Of a stretch of DNA of 64,000 nt, positions 21,302 through 33,500 are shown in pieces. The stretch spans positions 24,355,021 to 24,419,020 of the forward strand of contig OX387602.1 in the NCBI GenBank assembly GCA_947568835.1, in the 5' to 3' direction. The translations under genes were made by a program, and so were the position numbers. The stretch comes from Protonemura montana (lineage: Eukaryota; Arthropoda; Insecta; Plecoptera; Nemouridae). Under the pieces are notes generated by a model. That model did no database searches. It was not told where the DNA came from and saw only the letters and a program-made list of their open reading frames with translations. The first letter of the stretch is position 1. Each line of letters opens with the position of its first letter.

Positions 21302-23517
21302 CATCGGACTTTGTGATATTTGAGGAGGAAAGTGGACACAATTTGCCTCCTGTCAATGCTTATACTCTTTTTGTTGCATGTGTTTTACAAGGCTTCAGAC
21401 ACTATAGTCGAAACTAAATTGGTTGCTGAGTAGCCTGACCAGTACCGATGCATAAGCCTTTATATGAATCAATTGCAGAATAATTGTGGTCATTGTTGTT
21501 GAATGTACCTATTTATATATATATTTTTTTTTTTGGGTATCAGGGGACTTTATCCAAGATTCATAATTAAAAAATCACTTAGCCAGATGGCAGAACCAAA
21601 TGTTTGCTTTTAGAATGTAAGGGGGCTTTCCTCGTGGGTGCTAATCAGTGGGTTGAAGTGTAGATTATTACACATGGGCCGGCTTAATGCAGGCACATGT
21701 TTATGTGCTCTCATATTATCCTTTTATGTGCAACCCTTGTGCCAAACCGCTGCAATGAACATGTTGTGGAATTGTGTTCACCATTATCACAGCGCTAGTT
21801 TAACTGGTTGAAAAAAGAGACAATTACGCTTGATTTTCGGCATTGAAAGTTTACTCTCATGACGGCTTACTTTCATGTATATTGGTCACTCATTGGCAAT
21901 TGATATTAGATAATATTCAAATTAAATCGAGTGCAGTGACATTGACTCAAGAATACCTTTGCAGGGTATCAATGTGTGCTGAATGAGCAACAAAAGTGGA
22001 TTTGCATTAATTTAGTTTGCAATATGCTGATATTTATTAGTAAGCCAGGTCCTCCTTGTCCCAAGGGGAAAATCTTGGTAGCATTTGTGATTCCCCTATG
22101 CAGTCATAGCGGTGTCTGTGTAGGCACTAGATCAAGGAGTCGATAGCGACCAGCACCTTCGGTTGTAATGCTGGTCGTCTGTCAGTGTGGCCGAAGGACA
22201 TGGCATTATCTCATAATCATGATCATAAATCATAAAACTACATATTGTAATATGTAGTTTTTGTTTAATGCAGAGTGGAAAATCCTATGCTGTTCACAGC
22301 TTTACTGGGTAGTAAGGTACCTGCAAATATCTGGTTAAGATTCATATTAATATAGGATTGTATAATGCACGTTGTTGAGTGTATATGTGTACAAATTCAA
22401 CACCACCATGTATAATAATGGAAAATTTGCAACAAAATTGATTTTCATGAAAAATGCAAACATGTGTTGACATATTCCATAAAATACTTGAAATCCTTGT
22501 TTCCCGGTGGCATATTCCATAGTGTCAAGCTCTCTTACTAAATGCTAGGCCACATAGGTAAAACATCACTTAATTTTTTGTGGTAATTTATAAAAAAAAA
22601 TATGAATTATTTCTGGGTGATCTCTAAAAAATGTAGCAACTTTTGTTTCAAGTCTTTTGCAAGTCAAGTGAAGTTTCATGCATTTCACTTTTTGATATAA
22701 ATGAAATTAAATGTTTTTTTTTTTTTATTTACATTTATAAAACTTGTTGAAAGATTTGTGTTTCAGACTGTGCACATCGATTTGCCTTCTCATTCAATTT
22801 AGATCCAGTAAAAAGCAACACTGCAAAACAACTGCAAAATATGCATTCAACAGATGCAATTCTGACAACTATTTTCAACTAAGAGGCAAAGAAGTTTCCC
22901 AGGGAGCTTAGTGATATCATGGATTCAGATACTGGCTGGCAAAGTCTGCCTGCTGCCCCTCAACAGGACATCTACGCTGCATTCTCTTTGGCTGCTGCCC
23001 TCAATGCTACTTGCTGCTTGGAATCGATGCTTTTTTTCTTTTGTCTCTTAGGAAGGAATGCTGTGAAAATATCTTGGCATCGTTCTTCTCAAACACTGCA
23101 TAAAAAATGTTTATCTTTTTACTATCCAAATCTCATTAGTGCCACTTTACTTCATTTCCATTGGGTTAAGTTCTTGTGCCAAACCATGCAAATAAAAGTA
23201 ATTGATTGAGAGAATGCTGGTTAGAAGAAGAGGTGCCAGCGCTAGGTACTTGCATATTTAGGTAATGAATTCCAAGCTAGCAAATTGCTCGGAACTGTCA
23301 ATTGCAAAAAATAGCGTTGTAATGAAAGTGAATGGTCGATTTAATTACACAACTGCCTCTTTATGCTTCATACTCAATAATATACTTGCCGCAAAGTTAT
23401 TGAATTATTACTCAAGGCTGGGAACAATTATTTGATTTGCATGTATTTTGAACTGCATGAAATCTGAGTGTCTTGCCTGATTGATTAGCCATTCTGAAAC
23501 CAATGTCAGCGTTTACA
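21302..23517 (+). other. ZFP64 3' flank, probable long 3' UTR
   Basis: AT-rich, no supported coding exon. The 96-codon frame at 22919-23209 lacks protein-like features. CAAATAAAAG near 23190 is a candidate poly(A) signal, so the 3' UTR may extend about 1.9 kb. Confidence 0.4.
22234..22261. repeat. 28-bp palindrome with 2-base loop
   Basis: AAAACTACATATT, loop GT, AATATGTAGTTTT. A perfect 13-bp stem in the ZFP64 3' flank. Confidence 0.85.
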
Positions 23518-23577
23518 TTATTTATTTTATTTTTATTTTATTTATTTATTTTTATTTTTTTTATTTAATGTCTTTAT
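23518..23577. repeat. (TTTA)n/(TTTTA)n simple repeat
   Basis: On the minus strand this is an A-rich AAATA-type repeat directly after the reverse-transcriptase reading frame, as expected for the 3' tail of a non-LTR element. Confidence 0.85.
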
Positions 23578-24438
23578 TAGCTTGGTTCAGCTATTTACAT
23601 TGTCAATATATAAGTCTCATACTCTATAATTATCATTACACATTTTAATAAATTTTGCTCTAAATTCTTTAACATTTTCAGCCCTTTTTATTAGTATTGG
23701 TAGTTGGTTATACTCTCGTATTCCATTATAGAAAATTGATCTTGCTGATTTTGTGGTTTTGATGCTGCTTAGATATAGAGAATTGGTAGTTACATTTCTA
23801 GTTTTGTGGGTATGGACATCTGTTATTTTTACTAGGTTATCTTTAAGGTAATCTGGGAGGAGGCTCTTTTCTATTTTGAATATAAAGATCATAGCATTCA
23901 TCTTCAGCCATTCTTTCATGTTAAGCCACCCTATTGTTTGTAGCATATATTCTATTGATACATATCTGTCACATCTTAGAATGCATCGCATGCCTTTATT
24001 TTGTAGGATCTGTAACGCCTTTACATCCTGAACTAATGTTTGGTACAAAATTGTTGAACAGTATGTAAAATGTGGTAGTACAATTGTTTGGTAGATAATT
24101 AATCTGGTGTAACATGACAGGTAGCCTCCTATTCTTTGTAGGTATCCAATTTTCTTTCTTATTTTACTTTTAACATAGTCTACGTGTTCCTTAAAATCTA
24201 GCTTGTCATTTATAATTACTCCTAGGTATTTAAAGTTACTTACTAGTTCTATTTTTTCATCTTGTATTTCCAGGCAATTTTGATCATATTCAGCTCTAGT
24301 AGCTCTAATACATATAGCTTTTGTTTTGGCAGCATTAAGTTTAAGCCTATTAATACCTAACCAGTGATTTACATAGCGCAACTCTTTGTTTATGGCTTCC
24401 ATTATGTATTTGGTATCAGTACCTGATATAAACAACAT
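23578..24438 (-). mobile_element. 5'-truncated non-LTR retrotransposon (RT C-terminal part)
   Basis: A 273-codon frame at 24438-23617 begins MLFISGTDTKYIMEAIN, which corresponds to sequence just after the catalytic YADD motif of jockey/CR1/L2-type reverse transcriptases. It continues with LNAAKTKAICI, NFKYLGVIINDKLDF, KIRKKIGYLQR and LPHFTYCSTILY (the palm/thumb region), then a typical hydrophobic C-terminal region. The endonuclease and most of the RT are missing, so it is dead on arrival. The frame is uninterrupted, which suggests a relatively recent insertion. It lies antisense, downstream of ZFP64. Confidence 0.9.
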
Positions 24439-25080
24439 GACAATTATGTAATTGTTTCACAACATTTGTTGTGTTTTAGGTATTGACTCCGCAGTCTTAG
24501 CGCTGTTTTCTAGAGCCAGGATGTTTTTTGATTTATATGTTTAAATAAACCTTGCATGAATCTAGTCTTGTTAATGATTTTATTTTATTTTTTTATTGAA
24601 TACTTGTGACTCAAGAAATAAAACTTCCATTATCTTGCCTGTTTAAAACAACAAGTTATGCACAATGAAAGTGAAGAGGTTGTTAAAATGTTGGGTCGAT
24701 CTGGGTTTACGCTGAATTTGCTGCTGTGGTGGAGGTCAATGCCAAGTCATGTTCTGTCCGCAAGATGTGAACGGTTCGTTTGAACCTATTTTCTATGCTC
24801 ACATGAAAGATATTTTAAAATAAAGCTCTGAAACAACAAAACTGTTGTTTGGCTCACAAAATTGCCTTCTGCTACAAATCTTTCTTTTATCTCCTATCTG
24901 CAAGCACCCTGGTTCTTTGAGCTTTCGCCACGATAATGCAATATATAAATAGCTCTTCGGGTTTTATACTCTCCTGGTGGAAACGGTCAAAATATCGTAG
25001 ATATTTAAAGCCCTGGGGCATTTTACAAAGTACTGAGGCAAAGACCTTCTTGCTCATAATACTTTATAATATACTTTACT
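24439..25080. other. Intergenic; poly(A)-signal candidates
   Basis: AT-rich with AATAAA at about 24543 and 24830 on the plus strand. No coding content was seen. Confidence 0.4.
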
Positions 25081-25804
25081 TTATGACTCATTTGACTCTT
25101 TAGTGAAGCAGGAAAGGTGCAAACTGGGGCGGAGAAACAGCACCTTGCCTTCCATTTTGAGACTTGGTTTTCTGCCAACACCCAGCTTTTGTAGAAGCAT
25201 CTTCCAGGCTTCTTTAACATGTTGATCTCCTACAGCATTCCAGTGCAACGAATAGTTTGCGATAAACATACCTTCCCATGCCGGTCGAAACAGTTGGTGG
25301 ATGCTCCCAGCTGCTAGTCTTTGAGGTGTGTGTACGTCTATGACATCACAGCTAAGATGAATTGTCAAAGTGATCACCAAAGCAGCAAACGCTGCAACAG
25401 AGTTCAAGGAAGTTAGGTTTGTGGCTTCAGAAGTAAGACTTTCAGAAACCAAATTTGAGGGTGTAAGAAAGAAAAAACTTGCAGATTGGTGGTAGGTACA
25501 TGGTGCTTTAATCATACCTTGTACAAATCAAGTGCAACATGCAACGCTACATCCCTTGACCAGCCCTTTGGCACCCTAATGTGGGAAGTGAAAATTGTTG
25601 GTGCTTTTTCAGTTTATAATGGTTTGACTTACAAATTCAGTTCACAGGTTTGATATAATACCAGTCATAACTATTATTTGACAGCAAATCTACTTCACTT
25701 ATTATTAAAGGCCTACCTAGACGTGCTTGATTGTGGCCGTTTCCAGTGCAGGACGACCATCTCAACGGAAATTCAGAAAGGGTTTTCACGGCAAATGGGC
25801 GCAT
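25081..25804 (-). CDS. Unrecognised small protein, two exons, one predicted membrane segment
   Basis: Exon A 25804-25717 starts at ATG (MRPFAVKTLSEF) directly after a good acceptor (CTTTTGCAG) and ends at CTAG|GTAGGC in phase 1. Exon B 25391-25081 follows acceptor CTCTGTTGCAG and continues in the required phase to a TAA stop. Together they give 132 residues. The sequence reads as protein: a basic N-terminus, a hydrophobic stretch (AFAALVITLTIHLSC, about residues 30-44), and a soluble part containing NYSLHWNAVGDQHVKEAWKM and KLGVGRKPSLKMEGK. A basic start plus a single membrane helix would fit a small mitochondrial inner-membrane protein, but that is speculation. Because an acceptor abuts the ATG, more upstream exons are possible. 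I do not recognise the family. Confidence 0.55.
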
Positions 25805-27235
25805 CTGCAAAAGCAAAGTTTTATTGGATTTGTTAAGTGTATGTGGAAGAAAATTACTGCTATTCTGCACATGCAAGTGCTCTCTCCCCGGAGCCGAGGC
25901 ATATTATTATTAATTTTATTATTATCTCAAAAGCGCATACAAACACCATGTACTTGTCCAAAGCTTCGAAATAAATACAAAATCAAAAAATTCCTACGTG
26001 TCTATCAAATGTTTTTAGTTCTGAAAATAATCTTTTTTGAGTCGAGTTTCATTGCCGGAAGCCTAAAAGAAAGGTGCCAATCATTTCTTTCAAGAGATAT
26101 ACCGATAAATCACGAATTCATTGGCCAAATTTGGGCCAAATGCTTTACCCTTAACCTCATTGTTCTGTCAGGAGCACGAGGTGTGGGAAAATAAACCATC
26201 TCTATCAATCTTCTCTGTGATAATCTTGCAATCTACGAGTTAATGAAATAAAGAAAGTCATACTCTTTTCTTAAAGACGTTACCTGCTCTACAGCTCATC
26301 AGTAAGACAGAGATTTTACGTACGATCATCGACTTAACATAATCACAACGGACTCGGCAAATGCATACCGAAAATATCTGCCTGACAGGCGGTCCAATTC
26401 AAAGTTTCATTGACGCAAAGTGACTCAAAGTTACAAAGAAAAAGCACCCACCACACAGCTCGGGAAAATGATAATACAAATCACGTGAAAATGTTTCGTC
26501 CTTATGATATTCAAAAGGTATTTTTTTTTTAATGTCAATAAATTTCAAGAAGAATCAGTAACATTAATTAAAAGTTTGGTACATATCGACAATCTTCATC
26601 ACCATATGGACCCGAAGGTTATATAATAGTATCTTTGATATGGACTATGGCCAAAACCTAAGACCATATAAGCCTAAACTATAGCTATAGTATAGTTGAG
26701 CGTGTACTATATACACACCAAAGACTACATATGATACACACTCAACGATAGCATATCAAAATGCATGTCAAAATCCTATCAGTATTAAAACATAAATAAT
26801 CAAACAAATGATCGGTCATGTTGCCGAGGATTACCCTCCCACCCCCTCACACAACCGATTTTTGGAACAAAAACAAGTTCCAATAAGTCTTCATAGGGTG
26901 CGCTAAAGACAGTTTTTAAAAGTTTAAATTTTAACTTTATTTCACTGCAAATCGATCAAAATCTAGTGCTTGAAAACTTCACGAGAACGTACTTGGTGTT
27001 GCAAAGAATCCTACGAGACTTTTTATCCGTGCAAATCATGTGGCCTATTCTGAGCGAAGTACGAAATAAGAGACTAGCACTACTCTCTGTTCCTACGAAT
27101 CGTATGCGTAGGATCCGCCCTGCTCTAAGCTAATCTTTGGGCCGCTCCACTCACACATTGCTTTGGCAAACGAGATCTAACCTAACCTGACACAACCCCC
27201 AACTAACAGCTGTCCCTACGGGGAAGGAGCGGCCC
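25805..27235. other. Intergenic, no gene seen
   Basis: AT-rich, with open frames that are antisense shadows of the small gene or lack protein character. GC content rises after 27.2 kb. Confidence 0.4.
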
Positions 27236-27343
27236 GGTGCTAATAGCGCGCTTGCCTGAGCGGCCGCCGGTTAGCACCACGTCGGTCGACACCACATCGC
27301 CTTCCGCCTCACGGCAATAAAATGAGGGCGATAGGGTCGACCG
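27236..27343. repeat. GC-rich double hairpin with tRNA-like sequence
   Basis: GGTGCTAA (27236) pairs perfectly with TTAGCACC (to 27278). CGGTCGAC (27283) plus ATCGCC pairs with GGCGAT plus GTCGACCG (to 27343). The first hairpin encloses AATAGCGCGCTTGCCTGAGC, reminiscent of a tRNA D-arm. Possibly a SINE relic. Confidence 0.6.
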
Positions 27344-28174
27344 GCGGTAGAGAAATAGGTCTGTTCGCTGGCGGCCGTCCGATTTATGGGCTGCCCGGCA
27401 CTAGACCGACATAATATTGAGAACCTGTGTTAAGTGGGTTCACTCATTACTGATCAAGCGATCGGGCAAATTGGACAAAATTTGCAAGACTGCGCCGAGC
27501 TTAGGATCCGATTTAAACTCAATCTTTACTCGCGAAAGAAGCTTATGCGCTAGCGAATGTCGAAGAATTTAGGGAAACCTGGCAGTAGCAAATGGTCCTT
27601 AAAATAAATCATTATCACTAGTTGATCTAAAATTTCTCGGAAAAGTTCTTCCGAGAAACAAACACACTTTCAAAATGATCCTTTGAGGTAAGGTCAATCT
27701 CATCACCATTTCAATTCCTTTTGATGCACTCGTTGTTAATGATAACGCATTAAGCAGCGCAAATCAAAATGGAACTCAAGGTGAAAACCGATTGCCGTAG
27801 AAAATCGTTTAAGACCAATTTGACACAATCTACATTAACGTGTCGAATGCACTCGCGGACGCAATAAGCAATCGACTCGTTGCACCGAGACGCATGTTGT
27901 CCCGTGACGTGCGTCAGTGCGTGGCGCGTCGGCACGCACTGCAGGCGGCGCACCGTCGCCGGCGCATGCCCGAACGCGCGCCTTCAACAAACACTCGTAC
28001 GCGCTCGTGATTTCAATAATCTCGCATATTCATATTTAATCTAATTATCAGCATGCATTATTAATTAAAAACATTCTCGTCGCGAAACATTTAACAGCTA
28101 GTTCCGGTGAGCTAGATGGTGTTCACGCCCCACATGGCCTAGACTACATGCATAATATGTGTACCACAGGCTTC
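27344..28174. other. Osiris upstream region
   Basis: Mixed composition with a CpG-rich patch at 27890-27975. No supported coding exon. Confidence 0.35.
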
Positions 28175-28211
28175 TTTAAAAGCAACCCCACACTCTCAGA
28201 AAATTATCATT
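28175..28211 (+). promoter_or_regulatory. TATA-like box and initiator for the Osiris gene
   Basis: TTTAAAAG at 28175-28182 is followed by an initiator-like TCATT at 28207-28211, a spacing of about 34 bp, which would give a 5' leader of about 55 bases before the ATG at 28264. Confidence 0.5.
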
Positions 28212-28263
28212 ACTCAGCGAGCAAGCAAGGTGATCATACGGATTAAACAACACACCAGCAGCC

Positions 28264-30077
28264 ATGTCTTCATCGATTGTAATAACTACAGTGACAGTGT
28301 TCTGTGTCGTTCTTGCTGGTGCGACGGACTCGTGGCGTCCAGTCACCCACCAGAAGACTGTCGTCCCGACGCCGGAAGAGGCGCAGGCCCGCAGCGCTGG
28401 CGACGCCGACAACAAGTGGTGGCTTCCGGTGTCCGAGCTGCGCAGTCTCCGCAGCATCTACGTCGACTGCATCTCGAAGAACGACGACTTCGGCGTCGCT
28501 TGCATGAAGGGCAAGGCGCTGGTGCTTCTCGATCGCGCCATGGGCAGAGAAAACATCGTGCTGGGCGAAGGCGTCACTCTGGAACGCAACAACGAGGCCG
28601 CAGAGAAGCTGATTACGTCCGAGGAGCAACTGGATGCTAGTCTGCCCAGGGAATTGAGCCAGCGCGAGAAGAGACTGGATGAGCTGCTGTTCGAACACTT
28701 CGTCGCCTTCCTTCAATCGCACACCGTCAAGTTGAATCTGTCCAGCCGCGCGCTACAGAACACCTTCTCTGAAGGTAAGTCGACTTCCTTGAAGTTTCTG
28801 TATGGGAAGTCACAGGTGCGTATCGCCCTCTTCACAGTTGCGGTGCTTTTCCGATGGTCAAACACCTAATCGCGTTGAAGAATGAGCTGAGCAGAGATAA
28901 GCCCGAGGAACACTTGAGAGTTTCTGTGCTGAGCTCATGGTTGTTATATTGACATTGGCTTAAATATGCGACCAAGTACAGTTATTCCAAATTTGACATG
29001 CATAGAATCTGGGCAAGCATTAGATCGACTACCCATTATACAAATGCTACTAAGAATGAAACTACCTCCGCGCTGTTGATTTTCCTGCTTCTTACATTCC
29101 GTTGCTTGTGTTTCAGCGAGGAAGAAGGGATACAAGAAGCAACAGCCGTACATCCTGTTCGCCATGCTGACAACGGGCAAGCTCATCCTCGCGTACTCGC
29201 TCAAGATGATCGCGTTGATAGCTGGAAAGGCGCTGGTCATCGCCAAGATCGCGCTGGTGCTGGCATCAGTTGTCGGGCTGAAAAAGCTGTTTCACCACGA
29301 GCCTGAGCACAGCACACACGAGGTGGGTGCCGGTTTTCAGAAATATGCTGAATACCTCAGTCAGCACCAACTGTGGACACCCCTGGGCTAGATGTTTACG
29401 GGCCAGAGATGATAGCGCGTTTCACAAAGAGATTCTATGGACGCGCATGGATTCTAGGATGGCCCTTAGGGAACGTAGCAAGTTGTGGGCGGCATAAGTA
29501 AGGGGTCGAGCAAAAATTTGCCCAACAGGGTGAAACGAGCTAACGTAAGATAGATTGGTGGCGGTGAGGCTTAAGACACCAAATTACTTTACACATGACT
29601 AGTTCTGTTTGGGAGAGAGGTTGGAGGGATGACACTTAGTACAGCAACTTCATTCGCCTTGCTTATCAACCTCTCGGCAGTATGGATTTGTGGAGGAACC
29701 ATCCTTCGAAATGGACGTTAAGCCGGTGGCCCCATTGGTGCTCCTCGACAGGAGTAGGCTACGTATCGACACCGGATTTCCCCTGCTCCCTTCTAGGCTA
29801 AGTTAGCTCATTCACCGACGCCATTAGACCAGTGCCACAGAGCCCGTTGTGTGCGTCACTAAAAACAATAATCAATCAAACCAAATTACTTGACGCTGCT
29901 GATCAGGGGTGTAGAGGGGTCGTCTGGTCCATGTCCTGGCTAAATGCAGACTTGTCTTCGCAGGTGATCGCACACGAGCCGTACCACCATTCCTACCACG
30001 GTCGCAGCTTCGGCGGAAACCAAGAGGAGGCTGCCCACAAACTCGCCTTCAACATGCAGATCCCGCGGCCTGCATAA
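28264..30077 (+). CDS. Osiris family (DUF1676) secreted/endosomal protein, 3 exons
   Basis: Exons 28264-28774, 29117-29322 and 29964-30077 join in frame to 276 residues, the usual Osiris length. A signal peptide (MSSSIVITTVTVFCVVLAGA) is followed by the paired-cysteine region (DCISKNDDFGVACMKGKAL, then LGEGVTL). The DUF1676 junction is SEG|ARKKGYKK, next comes one long hydrophobic helix (about residues 182-222), then a His/Tyr-rich tail and AHKLAFNMQIP, a variant of the family's AQxLAY motif. Osiris proteins are insect-specific, usually clustered (the Tpl dosage-sensitive locus of Drosophila) and act in endosomes of cuticle-secreting epithelia, for example in cuticular nanopore formation. The paralogue number cannot be assigned by eye. 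The coding exons are GC3-rich compared with ZFP64. Intron 2 contains a SINE. Confidence 0.94.
29600..29881 (+). mobile_element. 5S-SINE, copy 3, in Osiris intron 2
   Basis: TTTGGGAGAGAGGTTGGAGG, CAGCAACTTCATTCGCCTTG and TGGATTTGTGGAGGAACC match copy 1. TGGTGCTCCTCGACAGGAGT and the tail CCATTAGACCAGTGCCAC...AATCAATCAA match copy 2 in reverse. The 5S head is absent. The copy lies about 280 bases after the donor and 80 bases before the acceptor. Confidence 0.85.
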
Positions 30078-30429
30078 AACTAGGTCTTCTAGGGCGAGCT
30101 TGCATTGTATAGTCATCAAAGCACTCTATTTATGAACTTATTTATTGAATATTTATAAACTTGTTTATCTTTATTAGCAATCCGATAGTTAGATAAAGCA
30201 TGTAAGACTTCGCAAAATGCTATAAAAGCCATTCATTAAATTAGGTATACCTGTTTGAAGATGGCTACTGATAATGGCATAATACACACAAGACTGTAAT
30301 TAAATCAAACGGTCGAATGAAAATTACGACACGTAACGAAATTATAAATCTTTTTAAATTAATTAATCGAGTACTCGTCATATATATTTTATTTGCATGC
30401 GTTACCATGCGGTGCGTAAGCTTCGCACC
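30078..30429 (+). other. Osiris 3' flank
   Basis: AT-rich. An ATTAAA-type signal near 30235 and repeated TTTATT motifs are compatible with a short 3' UTR. No coding sequence. Confidence 0.4.
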
Positions 30430-30512
30430 CTAGATTCTAGATGGAACGAGCGGTCTGAATCCACGCGAAATTCCGAGAGCTTTCCCCTTGAGCTAGATCG
30501 GCAGCGACCCAG
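30430..30512 (-). repeat. tRNA-like SINE relic
   Basis: The minus strand reads ATCTAGCTCAAGGGGAAAGC (A-box/D-arm-like) followed by GCGTGGATTCAGACC (weak B-box). The spacing is short and no acceptor stem closes. Confidence 0.4.
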
Positions 30513-33500
30513 TTCTACGTTTACCCACCGTCGCAGCGCCGCCAAAGGCGACAGCAAATTCTGACGGCGTCCCTATTCCGACGGTGGCCTACAAATTTGT
30601 ATACTATCTATGCCCTCCCGAAAGTCGCATTGTATAAAACTTTCTATCAACGGTCGAACAGGACCCTAAGGCCTCAAGTGCATAGTAATGGTATTATGTA
30701 AAAACAAGCATCCGATTCGGACATTTTTGCTCTCTTTTCTTCCAAATCACATGCGTTTAGTATTGGAAATTTAAGATGCGTTGCATTTTTGCAAGGATCT
30801 TTTGGACTTTTACACCCCCTATTTGTATTTGTTGTGAAAGAGCTAACGAAAAGAAACTCTTTTAAGTTTTACTGACGCGTCCATTCTAGTCGGAGGAGCG
30901 CGATCTAACAATTTGTCGAATCGCAGAAAATTCTGGAAGGACATGTCCTACCCTGCCTTAGCTGAGGGTAGAGCTAGATTACTGCTGACCGATTCTTGTC
31001 AGGGACAGAAATTTCTCGTCGAGAAATAGAGAAGTTTAAAAGAAGAAAAAGAAAAGAAAGAGAAAAAAACCGAGAGATTTTCAGCCAGAGAGAAAAGGAC
31101 TGCTATTTCGTGAGGCCGGATGAATTAAAGATGACAACGGCAGCACAAATTACTGGCATCCTATGTGCCATGTAGTACGCTTTGAACTTTTGGTCCCCGG
31201 TGCTGTACCTCTGTATCAGCCCCCCGAGACCCCACGAGACTCCAACCAAGTCCAGTTTTGAACGACGCTTATAAAATCAAGTTAGTAACCCTTTGACCCA
31301 AGAGTCACGTTGGATATTCACCGTTGTTTCAAACCCGGCCGAGAGATGGCAATGTATTCAGTAGAGCAAGTCGTTCTATACGCGCAAAGCTATTTGTTAT
31401 CTCTCCATAGAGAAGATGAAATCATCCCCACACCCTACCTCTCAGCTATTTCAGCCGAGACGAGAGCTTTTATGAGATTTCATAAGAGACGCTCCCCTTT
31501 CTGTATGGAGCATCCATATCGCTGGAATCTCTCGCTATATATATATGTCACTACTTTGCATAATCTTCGCTATTAACGGATGATAACGATGCTGCGAGAT
31601 TTGAATATCTTGCCTAGTTCCTGCGATGGGATAAGGGCTCTTGGCAAGGGCACACCATCCCTGTTATATCGTTTCGATGTAAGTATGTGATACAAAGAAG
31701 GTATTATCGTTATTTTGAGACGAAGGGAAAATTTCCCGTTGTCAGTTTCAGGTTCAAAATATCGACTTTGTGTTGATGCAAATTATAATCGTGCTTGGTA
31801 TTTTGATAAGACTGCGAAAATAAATGGGTAGGTGTAGACTTCATAAAAAAAAGCTGCAGTTTTAAACTTCATACTTCAGTTCAGAAAATGCAAAATTCGC
31901 CAGAGCGTGAACGCGCAGAATGAGTATGACCACACCATCAAGGAAGTTGAACACCGTGAGTACTTTCGCTTTGTTCATCAGTGAGCGGCACGCAATTGAT
32001 TGACTTTGAGTAGCGTCAAATTAGGCACGTATTTAAAAGCTGGCACCTACCTACTAGCCAGAATACTCATGGCGAACTAGCCTTGCCGTTCGCTGATTTT
32101 ATTTCTCTCTAAATTACACACTTTGGAGTGTCACTCTGTGCATCGAAATATACTCAATTACAGGCTCGACAACTCTGTGACGAAGAATGTCCAGTCCCAT
32201 TTCATTTTCCTCGTGCGTCCGCGTGTACTGAGTCTACTACACACAAATTGCGAAACTCGTTAATAGGCAATTATACTAAAATTCTTTTATGCGATGGCTG
32301 TAGCACCAGGATATGGCCAGGCCGGTCGGCATGGGGTCGACTGGCTTCTAGACAAGCAAATCCCGGCGGACGACCACGCGGATCGGGGGAGGGGTTACGC
32401 GCCCAAAAACCTGCTCGGACTCTGAACCGGTCGAATTGACGCCTCGTCGGCGCCGCGACGGTGAAACGATGCAGTGACGCAACGACGGTCACGTGCGATG
32501 GATCCGGTAGATCATTTCGCTGTCATATAATGGCGATACCAAACATTTAATATTTAATGATATTTTGTGATTATCTTCTTTTTACATTTAAGATGTATTT
32601 TGGTCGTATTCGAGTTTACGGTGATAAAATATTAGCATTCTGAAAGGTATGGAGGTACAAACCTAATGATACACATGCTGTATTTGATCGGTATCACATC
32701 AATTTAACTTTTCCCCCATTGAGAAACTAAATAACACAAGTAGCAACGGCGGCATTAAAACGCAAACAAACTGAAGTTGTCGAGATGAGATGAAAAAAAG
32801 CAGACAGAATGTACCATCTTGTATGTGCGTTCACTTGTGCGTAACCCTCGTTTCACGCATAACAAGCGCAGCGTAGGGCGGTGTTTAAATGTAATAAAGT
32901 TAAGGTAGCAGCGCATCGTTTCGAGCGAGAAAATACGAGACAATCTCGTGCTTTTGGCGGGAAACATGCAAGTCACGGACGGCGCGATCTGGCGAATACG
33001 TAATAAACGGGAACGCGCGCGATGAACATGAAAACGTGCACAACCACATGATCGAATTAATGTTTATTCTCGGGGCATACTAGATGGAATAATAAATCCT
33101 TCTATTTCGGTATTTTGCCTATACCAAGCCTCTACCATGTTCATAAGAAAATTTCAGCAGTGTAGCGAAGGCATTTTTTTAACATTCAGAATTTGTTTAG
33201 ACCTTCAGAAAATCATTGGTTAGTCTTAGATTAACCCTAGATACTTGGTAGTGACTCATTTATGCCTGCGCTCTCTTGCCGAGGAATCTTTGGCCAAGTG
33301 TTCCCGTGCGCTTTGATACCTTCTGAAACTTCGCGAGGGAGAAGTTACTTTAAAGTCTGGAATGTTTCAAGATCTTGGTTCTACGGAGAGGTGAGGAGAA
33401 GATCTCTCAACAAGATCCTGACCAAGATACCATAGCCTCGGTATTGAAGCGAGCATCAATAGCTTGACCAAAACCGCACGAACACGAGACAAGAAGAGGC

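Noticed and set aside
22919..23209. 96-codon frame in the ZFP64 3' flank as a separate gene
   Set aside because: Composition and residues are not protein-like; a poly(A) signal at its end fits the ZFP64 3' UTR better.
25727..26194. 155-codon plus-strand frame
   Set aside because: It overlaps the better supported minus-strand gene antisense and lacks motifs or splice support.
28230..28722. Overlapping frames on both strands of the first Osiris exon
   Set aside because: They are shadows of a GC3-rich coding exon whose frame is fixed by the signal peptide, family motifs and splice phase.
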